A DNA stretch of 64,000 nt from Rhabdaerophilum sp. SD176 (GTDB taxonomy: Bacteria; Pseudomonadota; Alphaproteobacteria; Rhizobiales; Beijerinckiaceae). The notes beneath the pieces were generated by a model. It was given only the letters and a program-made list of their open reading frames with translations. It did no database searches and was not told where the DNA came from. The stretch is from positions 1-64,000 of the forward strand of contig NZ_JARJNS010000002.1 of assembly GCF_030143245.1 (NCBI RefSeq), given 5' to 3'. Below are positions 36,061 to 45,000 of the stretch, in pieces. Made by a program: the position numbers and the translations under genes. The number at the start of each line of letters is the position of its first letter. Positions within the stretch are counted from its first letter, which is position 1.

Positions 36061-37059
36061 ATGTCCGCTCCTCTCGCGATTACCATGGGCGATCCTGCGG
36101 GAATCGGCCCCGAAATCATTGCCCGGCATGTCGAGATCCATGGTCCGGAAGGGCTGGTCGTTCTCGGCGATCCGGCCCAGATGCGGCGCGCCTTTTCCCT
36201 GATCGGGTCCCGACGTGGCATCGTCTCATGGGAGCAAGACCAGCCCCTCAAGATGAATCCTAAAATTGGCGGTACCGATTCGCCGCTGGCGATGATCGAT
36301 ACCGGCTCGGTTCCGAGCAATCTTCCCTATGGCGTGGTCTCGGCCGAAGCGGGCGCGCTGGCCCATGCTGCGATCCTCCGCGCGATCGACCTTGCGATGG
36401 CGGGGAAGGTAGCGGGGCTGGTCACCGCGCCGATCCACAAGGAAGCGCTGCATGCCGCCGGGGTACCCTTCCCGGGGCATACCGAGATCCTGGCCGACCG
36501 GACAGGCACGCGTGACTTCGCCATGATGCTGGCGGAAGGCCCGCTCCGGGTAATCCTGGTTTCCATCCATGTATCGCTGCGGCAGGCGCTGGAGCTTGTC
36601 ACCGAGGCGCGGGTGCTGCGCACGATCCGGCTGGCGCATCAGGCCTGCCGGGCCCTTGGCATCGCGCGGCCGCAAATCGCCGTGGCCGGGCTGAACCCGC
36701 ATGCCGGCGAAGGCGGGCTGTTCGGCAGCGAGGACAGCGCGGTGATCGCGCCGGCCATTGCTGCCGCGCAGGCAGAGGGGCTCCAGGCCAGCGGGCCCTA
36801 TCCGCCGGATACGGTCTTCATGCGGGCGAGACGGGGCGCCTTCGATATCGTCGTGGCGCAATATCACGACCAGGGGTTGATACCGGTCAAGCTCAACGGG
36901 ATCGAGAAGGGCGTCAACGTGACAATCGGGCTGCCGATCATCCGGACCTCCGTCGATCACGGCACGGCGTTTGATATCGCGGGGAAGGGCGTTGCCGATC
37001 CGGCCAGTCTCGGCGAGGCCATCGCTGTAGCCCGCCGGATGATCAAAGAGCGGGGTTGA
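36061..37059 (+). CDS. pdxA: 4-hydroxythreonine-4-phosphate dehydrogenase PdxA
   Basis: A 332-residue metal- and NAD-dependent dehydrogenase of pyridoxal phosphate synthesis. It begins LAITMGDPAGIGPEI, and the three metal histidines lie in PGHTEIL, AQYHDQGLIPVKL and TSVDHGTAFDIAGKG. It oxidises 4-phosphohydroxy-L-threonine in the cytoplasm. The ATG at 36061 is chosen by alignment to the family start; the frame upstream is unconserved. It lies within a flagellar region divergent from fliF and convergent with sciP, apparently a housekeeping gene embedded there. Confidence 0.92.
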   Translation: MSAPLAITMGDPAGIGPEIIARHVEIHGPEGLVVLGDPAQMRRAFSLIGSRRGIVSWEQDQPLKMNPKIGGTDSPLAMIDTGSVPSNLPYGVVSAEAGALAHAAILRAIDLAMAGKVAGLVTAPIHKEALHAAGVPFPGHTEILADRTGTRDFAMMLAEGPLRVILVSIHVSLRQALELVTEARVLRTIRLAHQACRALGIARPQIAVAGLNPHAGEGGLFGSEDSAVIAPAIAAAQAEGLQASGPYPPDTVFMRARRGAFDIVVAQYHDQGLIPVKLNGIEKGVNVTIGLPIIRTSVDHGTAFDIAGKGVADPASLGEAIAVARRMIKERG

Positions 37060-37071
37060 ACCCCTGACGCC

Positions 37072-37094
37072 AAAAAGCCCGCCGAAGCGGGCCT
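37072..37094 (-). terminator. terminator after sciP
   Basis: GCCCGC and GCGGGC at 37077-37082 and 37087-37092 pair around CGAA. On the minus strand the stem is followed by TTTTTGG, giving a good intrinsic terminator for sciP. On the plus strand the tail (CTTGTCT) is weaker but could help end pdxA. Confidence 0.75.
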
Positions 37095-37116
37095 TGTCTG
37101 GCGCGAAGAGCGCCTG

Positions 37117-37392
37117 TTACTGGCGGTAGTGCTGGATGCGGGTCGTGCGGAGCCCGGCAAGGCCGTGCTCGTCGATCGAATGCTGCCAGGACAGGAATTC
37201 CTCGACTGTCAGCGTATAGCGCGAGCAAGCCTCCTCGAGGGAAAGCAGGCCACCCCGGACGGCAGCGACCACTTCGGCCTTCCGGCGGATCACCCACCGA
37301 CGGGTTTCCGGCGGCGGCAGATCGGCGATGGTCAGGGGGCTGCCATCGGGACCGATGACATACTTCACACGCGGGCGAAGTGGTTCACTCAT
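37117..37392 (-). CDS. sciP: CtrA inhibitor SciP (DUF1153)
   Basis: A 91-residue helix-turn-helix protein matching SciP: VKYVIGPDGSPLTIADLPPP at the N-terminus, then TRRWVIRRKAEVVAAVRGGLL and LEEACSRYTLTVEEFLSWQ. In Caulobacter SciP binds CtrA and prevents activation of CtrA-dependent genes, and is itself activated by CtrA. The ATG at 37392 is chosen; seven more codons are open upstream. A one-mismatch CtrA-like site lies upstream. It stands between pdxA and flgD and about 13 kb from ctrA. Confidence 0.9.
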   Translation of the reverse strand: MSEPLRPRVKYVIGPDGSPLTIADLPPPETRRWVIRRKAEVVAAVRGGLLSLEEACSRYTLTVEEFLSWQHSIDEHGLAGLRTTRIQHYRQ

Positions 37393-37444
37393 GGGTACGC
37401 TCACAAAACGCAACTACTACATCCATGAGTTTAGGGTCCGCCTC

Positions 37445-37459
37445 TTAAAAAACGCCTAA
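37445..37459. promoter_or_regulatory. possible CtrA site upstream of sciP
   Basis: TTAA at 37445-37448 and CTAA at 37456-37459 are seven bases apart (one mismatch to TTAA-N7-TTAA). The site is about 55 bases upstream of the sciP ATG and just before the flgD stop. CtrA activation of sciP is known in Caulobacter; this particular site is a weak candidate. Confidence 0.4.
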
Positions 37460-37471
37460 GTCTCCCCCCTG

Positions 37472-38125
37472 TTATCGACGGATCGATTTGACCGATGTCA
37501 TCGGCACGCTGATATCGCCGATCTTGAGCACCGGGACTTCGCTGGTGACATCGACATTGTCGACGGTGCCGCTGATTTCTGACTTGATCGACATGGCCTG
37601 GCCGGCTGCATCGCGCGCGGCCACGACGATCGTGTACTCCCCGGCCGGGGCATTGGTGCCGCTGGTCGTCCGACCGTCCCAGACGAAGCTCTGGTCGCCC
37701 GCGGTGATGACCTTCTGGGCCGCGTATACCTCGTTGCCGCTCTTGTCCTTGATGGTGATCGTGGCTGTGCCGGTTTTCGGCGCGTTGATCTGCCAGGTGG
37801 CCTTGCCGTTCTGCAGCGAGGTTGTCGTGCCATCGGCCGTGACATTGGCGCCGACGAAACCCAGCGCATTGTTCAGGTTCGCGGTCTTGTTGGCGGTGAG
37901 GAGCGAAGCAAGATTGTCGTTTGTCTTGATCTGCTGCTCGACGCCCGCGAACTGGACCAGCTGCTGGGTGAACTGGTTGGTATCCAGCGGATCCAGCGGG
38001 CTCTGGTTCTTCAGCTGAGTGGTCAGCAGCTGCAGGAACTGGTCGAAATTGTCCGCGATCCGGGCAGCAGAGGTGCTGCTCGTGCCCGTCGTGCTCGCCG
38101 AGCTGATATTGGAAACAGTCGTCAT
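37472..38125 (-). CDS. flgD: flagellar hook-capping protein FlgD
   Basis: A 217-residue protein. The N-terminal scaffold motif FLQLLTTQLKNQSPLDPLDTNQFTQQLVQFAGVEQQ is clear (here quoted in pieces: FLQLLTTQLKNQ, PLDPLDTNQF, QLVQFAGVEQ). A beta-rich C-terminal region with FlgD Tudor/Ig-like repeats follows (TWQINAPKTGTATITIKDKS). It is exported and caps the growing hook so that FlgE assembles. It lies 13 bases after fliK on the same strand, so they form one operon. No flgE is seen in the window. Confidence 0.92.
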   Translation of the reverse strand: MTTVSNISSASTTGTSSTSAARIADNFDQFLQLLTTQLKNQSPLDPLDTNQFTQQLVQFAGVEQQIKTNDNLASLLTANKTANLNNALGFVGANVTADGTTTSLQNGKATWQINAPKTGTATITIKDKSGNEVYAAQKVITAGDQSFVWDGRTTSGTNAPAGEYTIVVAARDAAGQAMSIKSEISGTVDNVDVTSEVPVLKIGDISVPMTSVKSIRR

Positions 38126-38138
38126 GGTGCCCTCGCGT

Positions 38139-39653
38139 TCAGATCATCAGATCAAGGCTGGTGTTGGGGATGAGGGCGCGACGCATCACCAATTCGCCCA
38201 TCTGGGGGGTGGTGCCGATGTCATCAAGACCCTGCTGGGACGAGCCCTGGCGGCCCCGTTCCTGCTGCTGGCCCGATTGCCCTTCGCCCCGCAGGGAGAA
38301 GGTCAGCCCATCGGCGGATTGCTTCAGACCGGCCTGTTCGAAGGCCTGCTGGAGCGTGGAGGCATCGCGGCGCAGCATCTGCAGCGTCTCGACGCGGTCG
38401 ACAACAAGGCTGGCATTCACTTCGCCATTCTCCTTGATCTGGAGTTTCACATCGACGCGGCCGAGTTCGGCCGGATCGAGACGGATCTGGAAATTCGTGA
38501 CGCCGCGCACCGCCTGCATGCCGATCTCGATCGGCAGCATCTGCAGCGGCGTCGGGCGGATGGCCGTCGTCTCGGCCTGGCCCGGAGCGGCGGTCGGAAG
38601 GGTGCGGTCAAGGCCGGCGAGAATGTCCGCCGGGCGATAGATCGCATTCTGGGTGCCCATGCCGTGGAATAATTCCGCGAAAGGCGTCGTCCGGACCGGA
38701 TGATGGCCCGGGCCGCCGCCCTGCGCCTTTGGCTCCGGCCCGGCCGGGGTCGCGGCGGTTTCCGACGTCTTGGCGGCTTTACCGGTGGCGTCCGTTGCCG
38801 CAAGGAGTGATGCCGGCTCGAGGCTGGCGGCTTCCGCAGTCGCGCCGGCTTCCGCGCCGGACTTGCCGGCCGGTGTCACGGTGCCGGTCGCTCCGGCATC
38901 CTTGGCCGGGGCGGCGCTGGCTTCGATCGCAGCGGCGGCATCGGCAGCCGCCTTGGTGGCCATGGTAACCGCGCCGGTCGCAGCCAGGACTTCGCCTTCG
39001 ACCGGCATGTCACCCGCCGGCGCGACAGCGGCCGGTGCCGCCAGAACGGCCTCGGCATCGATGGGCGTGTCGACGGCTATGATCACGGCCGTTTCGGCAG
39101 TCGCTTCCGTGGCTTCGCCTTCGGTTGTGGCGGCGGTTTCCCCGGCAGCGGCTTCTTCGCCCTCTGCCTTGGCGGTTGTGTCGGTCTCTCCGGCCTCGTT
39201 GTTTCCGGACTGGGCCGCGGCGGTGTCCTCGCCCTCTGGCTTGTCGCTCTCCCCATCCTTGCGCCCTTCGTGGGCTTCCCCGGTGGCGCGGCGCGCATCG
39301 GCGCGATCCTCACGGACGCGGGCATCGGGCGTCTCTTCGGCCCGGTCTTCCCTGCGATCCGCGCGCTTCGCGGCAGCATCTTCCGGATGGCTGCGCGGCA
39401 GCTCCTGCTCGTCGGCGGCCGGGTTGGCCCGGGGCGTGGAATCGGTGGCATTCTCCCGCGAGGGGACCGGACGGGCCTCCTGACGCTGCTGCCCCGGCGC
39501 TGACCGGGCCCATTCCGAGACCAGCGAGCCGAAATTGTCCGACTCGTTCTCGTCCCGAGCGGTCTGGCGCTCGCCCGGCCGCATATCGGCACGGCGATTG
39601 GCGATCTCGGTCAGGGCATTGGTCAGACTGGTCAGCATCGTGTTCGACATCAT
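38139..39653 (-). CDS. fliK: flagellar hook-length control protein FliK
   Basis: A 504-residue protein. The N-terminal 320 residues are low-complexity, rich in Ala, Glu, Thr, Gly and Pro, with a strongly charged part near residues 55-150. The C-terminal Flg_hook domain has FQIRLDPAELGRVDVKLQI, then a Gln/Gly-rich tail. FliK measures hook length and switches export from hook to filament substrates. The ATG ATG pair at 39653/39650 follows AGGA by six and nine bases; the first is chosen over an upstream TTG. A sigma-54 promoter element lies just upstream. Confidence 0.85.
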   Translation of the reverse strand: MMSNTMLTSLTNALTEIANRRADMRPGERQTARDENESDNFGSLVSEWARSAPGQQRQEARPVPSRENATDSTPRANPAADEQELPRSHPEDAAAKRADRREDRAEETPDARVREDRADARRATGEAHEGRKDGESDKPEGEDTAAAQSGNNEAGETDTTAKAEGEEAAAGETAATTEGEATEATAETAVIIAVDTPIDAEAVLAAPAAVAPAGDMPVEGEVLAATGAVTMATKAAADAAAAIEASAAPAKDAGATGTVTPAGKSGAEAGATAEAASLEPASLLAATDATGKAAKTSETAATPAGPEPKAQGGGPGHHPVRTTPFAELFHGMGTQNAIYRPADILAGLDRTLPTAAPGQAETTAIRPTPLQMLPIEIGMQAVRGVTNFQIRLDPAELGRVDVKLQIKENGEVNASLVVDRVETLQMLRRDASTLQQAFEQAGLKQSADGLTFSLRGEGQSGQQQERGRQGSSQQGLDDIGTTPQMGELVMRRALIPNTSLDLMI

Positions 39654-39684
39654 GCGCAATCCTGTTTGCGTTTGATGCCTGACC

Positions 39685-39700
39685 TGCAAGCCGGAGGCCA
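39685..39700 (-). promoter_or_regulatory. sigma-54 (-24/-12) promoter of fliK-flgD
   Basis: Read on the minus strand, TGGCCTCCGGCTTGCA has GG and GC separated by exactly ten bases, the invariant spacing of sigma-54 promoters, and 11 of the 16 positions match the TGGCAC-N5-TTGCA pattern family. Transcription would start about 20 bases before the fliK ATG. This fits control by FlbD, encoded about 8 kb away. An in-frame TTG overlaps the element. Confidence 0.7.
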
Positions 39701-39728
39701 GTTTAGCGCCATGATCAAGTCTTTGTAA

Positions 39729-39734
39729 TATAAT
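39729..39734 (+). promoter_or_regulatory. possible -10 element upstream of mnmA
   Basis: A perfect TATAAT stands out in this GC-rich sequence, 131 bases upstream of the mnmA ATG. No good -35 was found at the expected distance, so it is only a candidate. Confidence 0.35.
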
Positions 39735-39864
39735 GGATAATCAACAGGGGCGCACCGGGATGGCCCGTCCGTTCTTGCCGTTTAGCCCTTCCGGCCCGGC
39801 AAAAAATGCCGGCCATCGGCCCCGAGGCTGGAAAGACAAGGCAATCCGGGCTATGGAGGGGCCG

Positions 39865-41046
39865 ATGCTGAACTCGCTCGACCTCGCCAAGAAGCCCGGG
39901 GATACAAGGGTTGTTGTCGCCATGTCCGGCGGCATCGATTCATCGGTGGCTGCCGCCCTGATGAAACAAGCCGGCTATGACGTGGTCGGGATCACGCTCC
40001 AGCTTTACGATCACGGTGCGGCCACGCACCGGACGGGCGCCTGCTGCGCGGGGCGCGACATCCAGGATGCGCGGAATGTTGCCGCCCATCTCGGCATCCC
40101 GCATTACGTGCTCGATTACGAGAGCCGCTTCCGCGAGGAAGTGATTGACCGTTTCGTCGACAGCTATGCTGCGGGCGAGACTCCGATCCCCTGTGTCGAT
40201 TGCAACCGGACGGTGAAGTTCCGCGACCTGCTGCGTTTCGCCGAGGATCTCGGCGCGGATTGCCTCGTGACCGGGCACTACGTCGAAAGCCGGCTGATGC
40301 CGGATGGCCACCGGGCGCTGTTCCGGCCCCGTGACCTCGACCGCGACCAGAGCTATTTCCTCTATGCCACGACACAGAGGCAGCTTGATTGGCTTCGCTT
40401 TCCGCTGGCCGCGCTGACAAAGCCGGAAACGCGCGAGATCGCCCGGTCGATGGGTATCGCGATCGCCGACAAGCCGGACAGCCAGGATATCTGCTTCGTG
40501 CCGAGCGGGAATTATGCCGCGCTGGTCGAGAAGCTCCGCCCCGAGGCGACCTTGCCCGGTCTCATCCGCCATGTCGATGGCCGCGAACTCGGCCGGCATG
40601 ACGGCATTATCCGCTACACGATCGGGCAGCGCCGGGGCCTCGGCATCGCCGCGCGCGACCCGCTCTATGTCGTCCGGATCGACGCGGCCACGCGGGAGGT
40701 CGTTGTCGGCCCGCGCGAGGCGCTGGCTGTGCGCAGCCTGGAGCTGCGAGACGTCAACTGGCTGGGCGACATGCCGCTTGACCGGCTGCCCGCCAATGGC
40801 GTCGAGGTTTTCGCCCGGGTCCGTTCCACGCGACAGCCCAAGCCTGCCATTGTCCGGTGGAATCGGGATGCTCTTGTCGTCGAGCTGCTCGATGGCGAGG
40901 AAGGGGTGGCGCCCGGGCAGGCCTGCGTCCTCTATGCCGAGGGCGAGGGCCAGTCACGCGTGCTTGGAGGCGGGACGATCGGTCGTCGTCGCGCGCCGGG
41001 CCAAGCGGTGCCGGAAGAGGCGAAGGTGGCGCTCGGCGCCGCCTGA
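39865..41046 (+). CDS. mnmA: tRNA-specific 2-thiouridylase MnmA
   Basis: A 393-residue PP-loop enzyme that thiolates uridine 34 of certain tRNAs. The ATP pyrophosphatase loop [18 protein letters not shown] lies near residue 17, the catalytic cysteines lie in [14 protein letters not shown] and [10 protein letters not shown], and the C-terminal domain has [14 protein letters not shown]. It acts in the cytoplasm. The ATG at 39865 has GGAGGGG upstream and is preferred to open-frame starts further left. It is followed 36 bases later by the methyltransferase gene. Confidence 0.94.
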   Translation: MLNSLDLAKKPGDTRVVVAMSGGIDSSVAAALMKQAGYDVVGITLQLYDHGAATHRTGACCAGRDIQDARNVAAHLGIPHYVLDYESRFREEVIDRFVDSYAAGETPIPCVDCNRTVKFRDLLRFAEDLGADCLVTGHYVESRLMPDGHRALFRPRDLDRDQSYFLYATTQRQLDWLRFPLAALTKPETREIARSMGIAIADKPDSQDICFVPSGNYAALVEKLRPEATLPGLIRHVDGRELGRHDGIIRYTIGQRRGLGIAARDPLYVVRIDAATREVVVGPREALAVRSLELRDVNWLGDMPLDRLPANGVEVFARVRSTRQPKPAIVRWNRDALVVELLDGEEGVAPGQACVLYAEGEGQSRVLGGGTIGRRRAPGQAVPEEAKVALGAA

Positions 41047-41082
41047 TCGACGTCAATATTGCCAGATCGCAGGGGAGCGGGC

Positions 41083-41742
41083 ATGGCCAAGGATATCGAC
41101 CTGACGACCATCACGAAGGCCTATGCCAAATGGGCACCCTTCTATGATCTTGTCTATTCCCGCATCCTGCTGCCCGGCCGGAACGAGGCCGTCAAGGCCG
41201 CCCTGGCCTGCGGCAAGGAGATCCTCGAGGTCGGTGTCGGGACCGGGCTGTCTTTGGGCGATTACCCGGCCGGCTACCGCGTGACCGGGATCGACCTGTC
41301 AAAGCCGATGCTTGACAAGGCGGCGCAAAAGCTCGCCGGCCTCCCGGGCCACGCTGTAACGGGGCTCGTCGTGATGGATGCCTGCCGGCTGGGCTTCCGC
41401 GACGCGACGTTCGATGCGGTTGTCGGGCAATACATGATCACGCTCGTTCCGGATGCCGAGGTCGCCCTCGATGAATTCGCGCGCGTGGTGAAGCCCGGAG
41501 GCGAGATCATCCTGGTCAATCATATCGGCGCGGAGAAGGGTCTCGTCGCCATGCTGGAGAAGGCTGCGGCGCCCCTGGCCAAGCGCGTCGGATGGCGTTC
41601 CGAATTCCAGTTGCAGCGCATCCGGACCTGGGCTGACCAGGCCGGTTTCTCGGTTGCCTCGGCGAAGCGCGTGGGATTTGCCGGCTTCTTCACCGTGGTC
41701 CGGCTGCGGGATGCCCGGGTGGCCAAGGCCGAGGCTGCCTGA
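41083..41742 (+). CDS. pmtA: class I SAM methyltransferase, PmtA-like
   Basis: A 219-residue SAM-dependent methyltransferase. Motif I is ILEVGVGTGLSLGDYP, with the upstream WAPFYDLVYSRILLPGRNEAV pattern that is typical of the phosphatidylethanolamine N-methyltransferase PmtA of alphaproteobacteria, which makes phosphatidylcholine at the membrane. Further motifs are VTGIDLSKPML and VVKPGGEIILVNH. The ATG at 41083 follows AGGGGAG at a good distance. Phospholipid specificity is inferred from family resemblance; other class I methyltransferases share the fold. Confidence 0.75.
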   Translation: MAKDIDLTTITKAYAKWAPFYDLVYSRILLPGRNEAVKAALACGKEILEVGVGTGLSLGDYPAGYRVTGIDLSKPMLDKAAQKLAGLPGHAVTGLVVMDACRLGFRDATFDAVVGQYMITLVPDAEVALDEFARVVKPGGEIILVNHIGAEKGLVAMLEKAAAPLAKRVGWRSEFQLQRIRTWADQAGFSVASAKRVGFAGFFTVVRLRDARVAKAEAA

Positions 41743-41755
41743 TTGCAATAGCCCC

Positions 41756-41783
41756 TTGACCGGCGCGGCGCGGGCCCTTATGC
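41756..41783 (+). promoter_or_regulatory. candidate promoter of tRNA-Met
   Basis: TTGACC at 41756-41761 is followed after 16 bases by TTATGC at 41778-41783, with 37 bases to the tRNA. The -35 matches well and the -10 moderately. Confidence 0.45.
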
Positions 41784-41820
41784 GGGTGGCTCTCGCGCGG
41801 CACCTGTTGCCGTCAGGGAT

Positions 41821-41897
41821 GGCAGTGTAGCTCAGCTGGTTAGAGCGTGGCACTCATAATGCCAAGGTCGGTGGTTCGAGCCCACTCACTGCTACCA
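41821..41897 (+). tRNA. tRNA-Met (CAT), elongator type
   Basis: A complete 77-base cloverleaf. The acceptor GGCAGTG pairs with CACTGCT, the D arm begins GCTC, the anticodon stem TGGCA/TGCCA encloses CTCATAA with anticodon CAT, the T arm has GTGG TTCGAGC CCAC, and CCA is encoded. The arm features and first G-U pair resemble elongator Met rather than initiator tRNA. It lies between the PmtA-like gene and the RND operon, with its own terminator. Confidence 0.93.
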
Positions 41898-41906
41898 TCC
41901 CGCTTT

Positions 41907-41940
41907 ACGGTCGACATTCCTTTCGACCGTCCCGCTTTTC
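41907..41940 (+). terminator. terminator after tRNA-Met
   Basis: ACGGTCGA at 41907-41914 pairs perfectly with TCGACCGT at 41923-41930 around eight bases, followed by CCCGCTTTT. It lies ten bases past the tRNA. Confidence 0.7.
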
Positions 41941-42003
41941 CGCTGCAAGGCCATCTGTACCCAAATGGGCCCCGCCCGGCGACGGGTATCGGCGGCCGTG
42001 ATT

Positions 42004-42027
42004 GCCGCTCCCGCGCGCGGGAGCGGC
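42004..42027. repeat. 24-bp perfect palindrome after the RND pump gene
   Basis: GCCGCTCCCGCG at 42004-42015 is followed directly by its exact reverse complement to 42027. It begins seven bases beyond the stop of the leftward RND gene and can fold as a very stable hairpin. There is no T-run, so it may stabilise the 3' end of the transcript or terminate it without one. Confidence 0.65.
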
Positions 42028-42033
42028 TGCGCG

Positions 42034-45000
42034 TCAGGCAGCCTCCGCCGGTTCCGCCCCGTCCGCCGGCTTCTTCTTCCGCGAGAAGGACATCAGCCAG
42101 CTGCACACGACATAGAAGACCGGCGTGAAGATCAGGCCGAAGAAGGTCACCCCGAGCATCCCGGAGAACACGGCGATTCCGAGGGACTGGCGCATTTCCG
42201 CACCGGCGCCCTGCGCGATGACGAGTGGCAGCACCCCGAGGATGAAGGCGAGCGAGGTCATCAGGATCGGGCGGAGGCGGGTTCGCGCCGCCTCGATGGC
42301 GCCCTCGATCCGGGACCGGCCCTCATCCTCGGCCTGTTTGGCGAACTCAACAATCAGGATCGCGTTTTTCGCCGCCAGCCCCACAAGCACAACTAGCCCG
42401 ATATCGACGAGGATGTTGCGGTCCAGCCCGGCGATGCGCACGCCGATCATTGCGGCGAGGATGCACATCGGCACGATGAGGAGCACGGCCAGAGGCAGCA
42501 GCCAGCTTTCATAGAGGGCGGCCAGCAGCAGGTAAACGAAGATCACGGCCAGGCCGAAGGCGATGATCGTCGTGTTGCCGGCGAGCTTTTCCTGCAGCGC
42601 GATTTCCGTCCATTCGAAGCCGAAGCCCGAGGGCAGGCGCTCGCGGGCGATCTTCTCGATGGCGGCGATGCCCTGCCCGGAGGAGTAACCCGGTGCAAGC
42701 GAGACCTGCACTTCCGCGGCGGGGTAGAGGTTGTAGCGCGGCACGCGATAGGCACCGGTGATATTGGAGAAGGTGGCGACGGAGCCGATCGGCACCATCT
42801 CGCCATCGACGTTGCGTGTCTTGAGATTGGCCACGTCGCGCAGGTCGAGCCTGTAGGGATTGTCGGCCTGGGCCGTGACCCGGTAGGTGCGGCCGAGAAC
42901 GTTGAAATCGTTCACGAAGGCGGAGCCCATATAGATGGACAGGGTATCGAAGACCCGGCCGATCGGCACGCCGAGCATTTCGGACTTGGTCCGGTCAATA
43001 TCGGCATAGATCTGCGGCGTACGGGTAGAGAACAGGGTATAGGCCTGGGTGAGGCCCGGGGTCTGCGAGGCCGAGCCGGCGATGATCCAGGCCGAGCCCT
43101 CGAGCGCACGCAGTCCGCGGCCGCCGCGATCCTGCACATAGCCTTTCAGACCGCCGCCGGTGCCGATGCCGGGCACGGCGGGCGGCTCGATCACAAGCGG
43201 GAACGCCTCCGGGATGGTGAACATCTGTCGGCGAAGATCGTTCAGGATGTCCTTGCCGGTGAGTTTCAGCGCCTCGCGATCCTTGAAGTCGGACAGCGTC
43301 ACGAAGACCACGCCGCCATTCGGCGCGTTGGTGAAGGTGGCGCCATCGAGCCCGACAAAGGCCACGGCGTTCTTCACGCCGGGGCGTGAAAGCAGGATGT
43401 CGGACGCGCGCCGGATCACGGCATCGCTGCGTTCGAGCGTCGAGCCCGGCGGCAGCTGGAACGCGACGATCAGGTAGCCGCGATCGAGCTGCGGGATGAG
43501 CCCGGTCGGAACGACGCGGATCTGGTGAGCCGTCAGGCCGATCAGGCCGCCATAGACGACAAGGACCATCATCGAGAGCCGGATCATCCGCGAGGTCAGC
43601 ATGCCGTAGCGGTTCGAGAGCCAGTCGAAGCCCCGGTTGAAGGCACCGAAGAAGGCCCGGATCGGCGCGCCGAGCCGCCCGCCGGCGCTGTGATGCGGAT
43701 CATGCGGCTTCAGCAGCACGGCCGCGAGGGCCGGCGAGAGCGTGAGCGAGACGAAAGCGGAAATGGCGGTCGAGGCCGCGATCGTGATGGCGAATTGCCG
43801 GTAGAACGAGCCCTGCAACCCTTCGATGAAGGCCGTGGGAATGAAGACCGCGCAGAGCACGAGCGAGATGGCGATCAGCGCGCCGCCGACCTCGTCCATG
43901 GTCTTGTGTGCGGCCTCGCTGGGCGAATGCCCCTCGCGCAGGTAGCGCTCGACATTCTCGACCACGACGATGGCATCGTCGACCACGATGCCGATCGCCA
44001 GGACAAGCCCGAACAGCGACAGCGTGTTGAACGAGATGCCGGCCATGGCCATGATCAGGAAGGTGCCGACCAGCGAGACGGGGATAGCGAGGATCGGAAT
44101 GATGGCCGCCCGCCAGGATTGCAGGAACAGCACCACGACAACGATAACGAGAAGGGTGGCCTCGATCAGCGTCTTGACGACCTCGTTGACTGATTCCTGG
44201 ATAAATTCCGTCGGGTTGTAGACAACAGAATAGCTCAACCCTGTCGGGAAATTCTCCGCCATCCGGTTCATTTCGCGACTGAGCGCCTCGGAAGTCGTCA
44301 GGGCGTTCGATCCCGGGCGCTGGAAGACGCCGATCGCGACAGCGTTCTTGTTGTTCAGATAGGCGTTGATCGAGTAATCCTGACTGCCGAGTTCGGTCCG
44401 GGCGACGTCGCGCACGCGCACCACGCCGTTGCTGTCCGACCGGATGATGATGTTGGCGAATTCCTCGACATCCGTGAGGCGGCCCAGGGTCTGGACGGAG
44501 AGCTGGAAGGCGCCGTCGGAACTGGCCGGCGGCTGGTTGATCGAGCCGGCAGCGACCTGGAGGTTGGCGGCGCGCAGGGCCGCCACAACCTCGCTGGCCG
44601 TCAGGTTCCTGGCCGCAACCCGGGCCGGATCAAGCCAGACGCGCATCGAATAGTCACGCGCGCCGAAGACGCTGATACTGCCCACGCCATCGACGCGGCC
44701 CAGCACGTCCTTCACATAGAGCGTGGTATAATTCGAGATGTATTGCTGGTCTCGCGAGCCATCCGGCGAGGTCATGTGGATGACCATCATCATGTCCGGC
44801 GAGGATTTCCGAACCTGGACACCCTGACGGCGAACTTCATCCGGCAGGCGCGCCTCCGCGCCGGAAACGCGGTTCTGAACCAGCACCTGGGCCTGGTCGA
44901 TATTGGTGCCGGGCTTGAACACCACATTGATCGAGACCCGGCCATCCCCTGTCGATTGCGAGGAGATGTAGAGCATGTTGTCGACGCCGTTGACTTCCTG

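Noticed and set aside
41821-41897. tRNA-Met as an integration site
   Set aside because: No integrase, direct repeat of the tRNA end or foreign genes lie beside it; the RND genes look like ordinary core genes.
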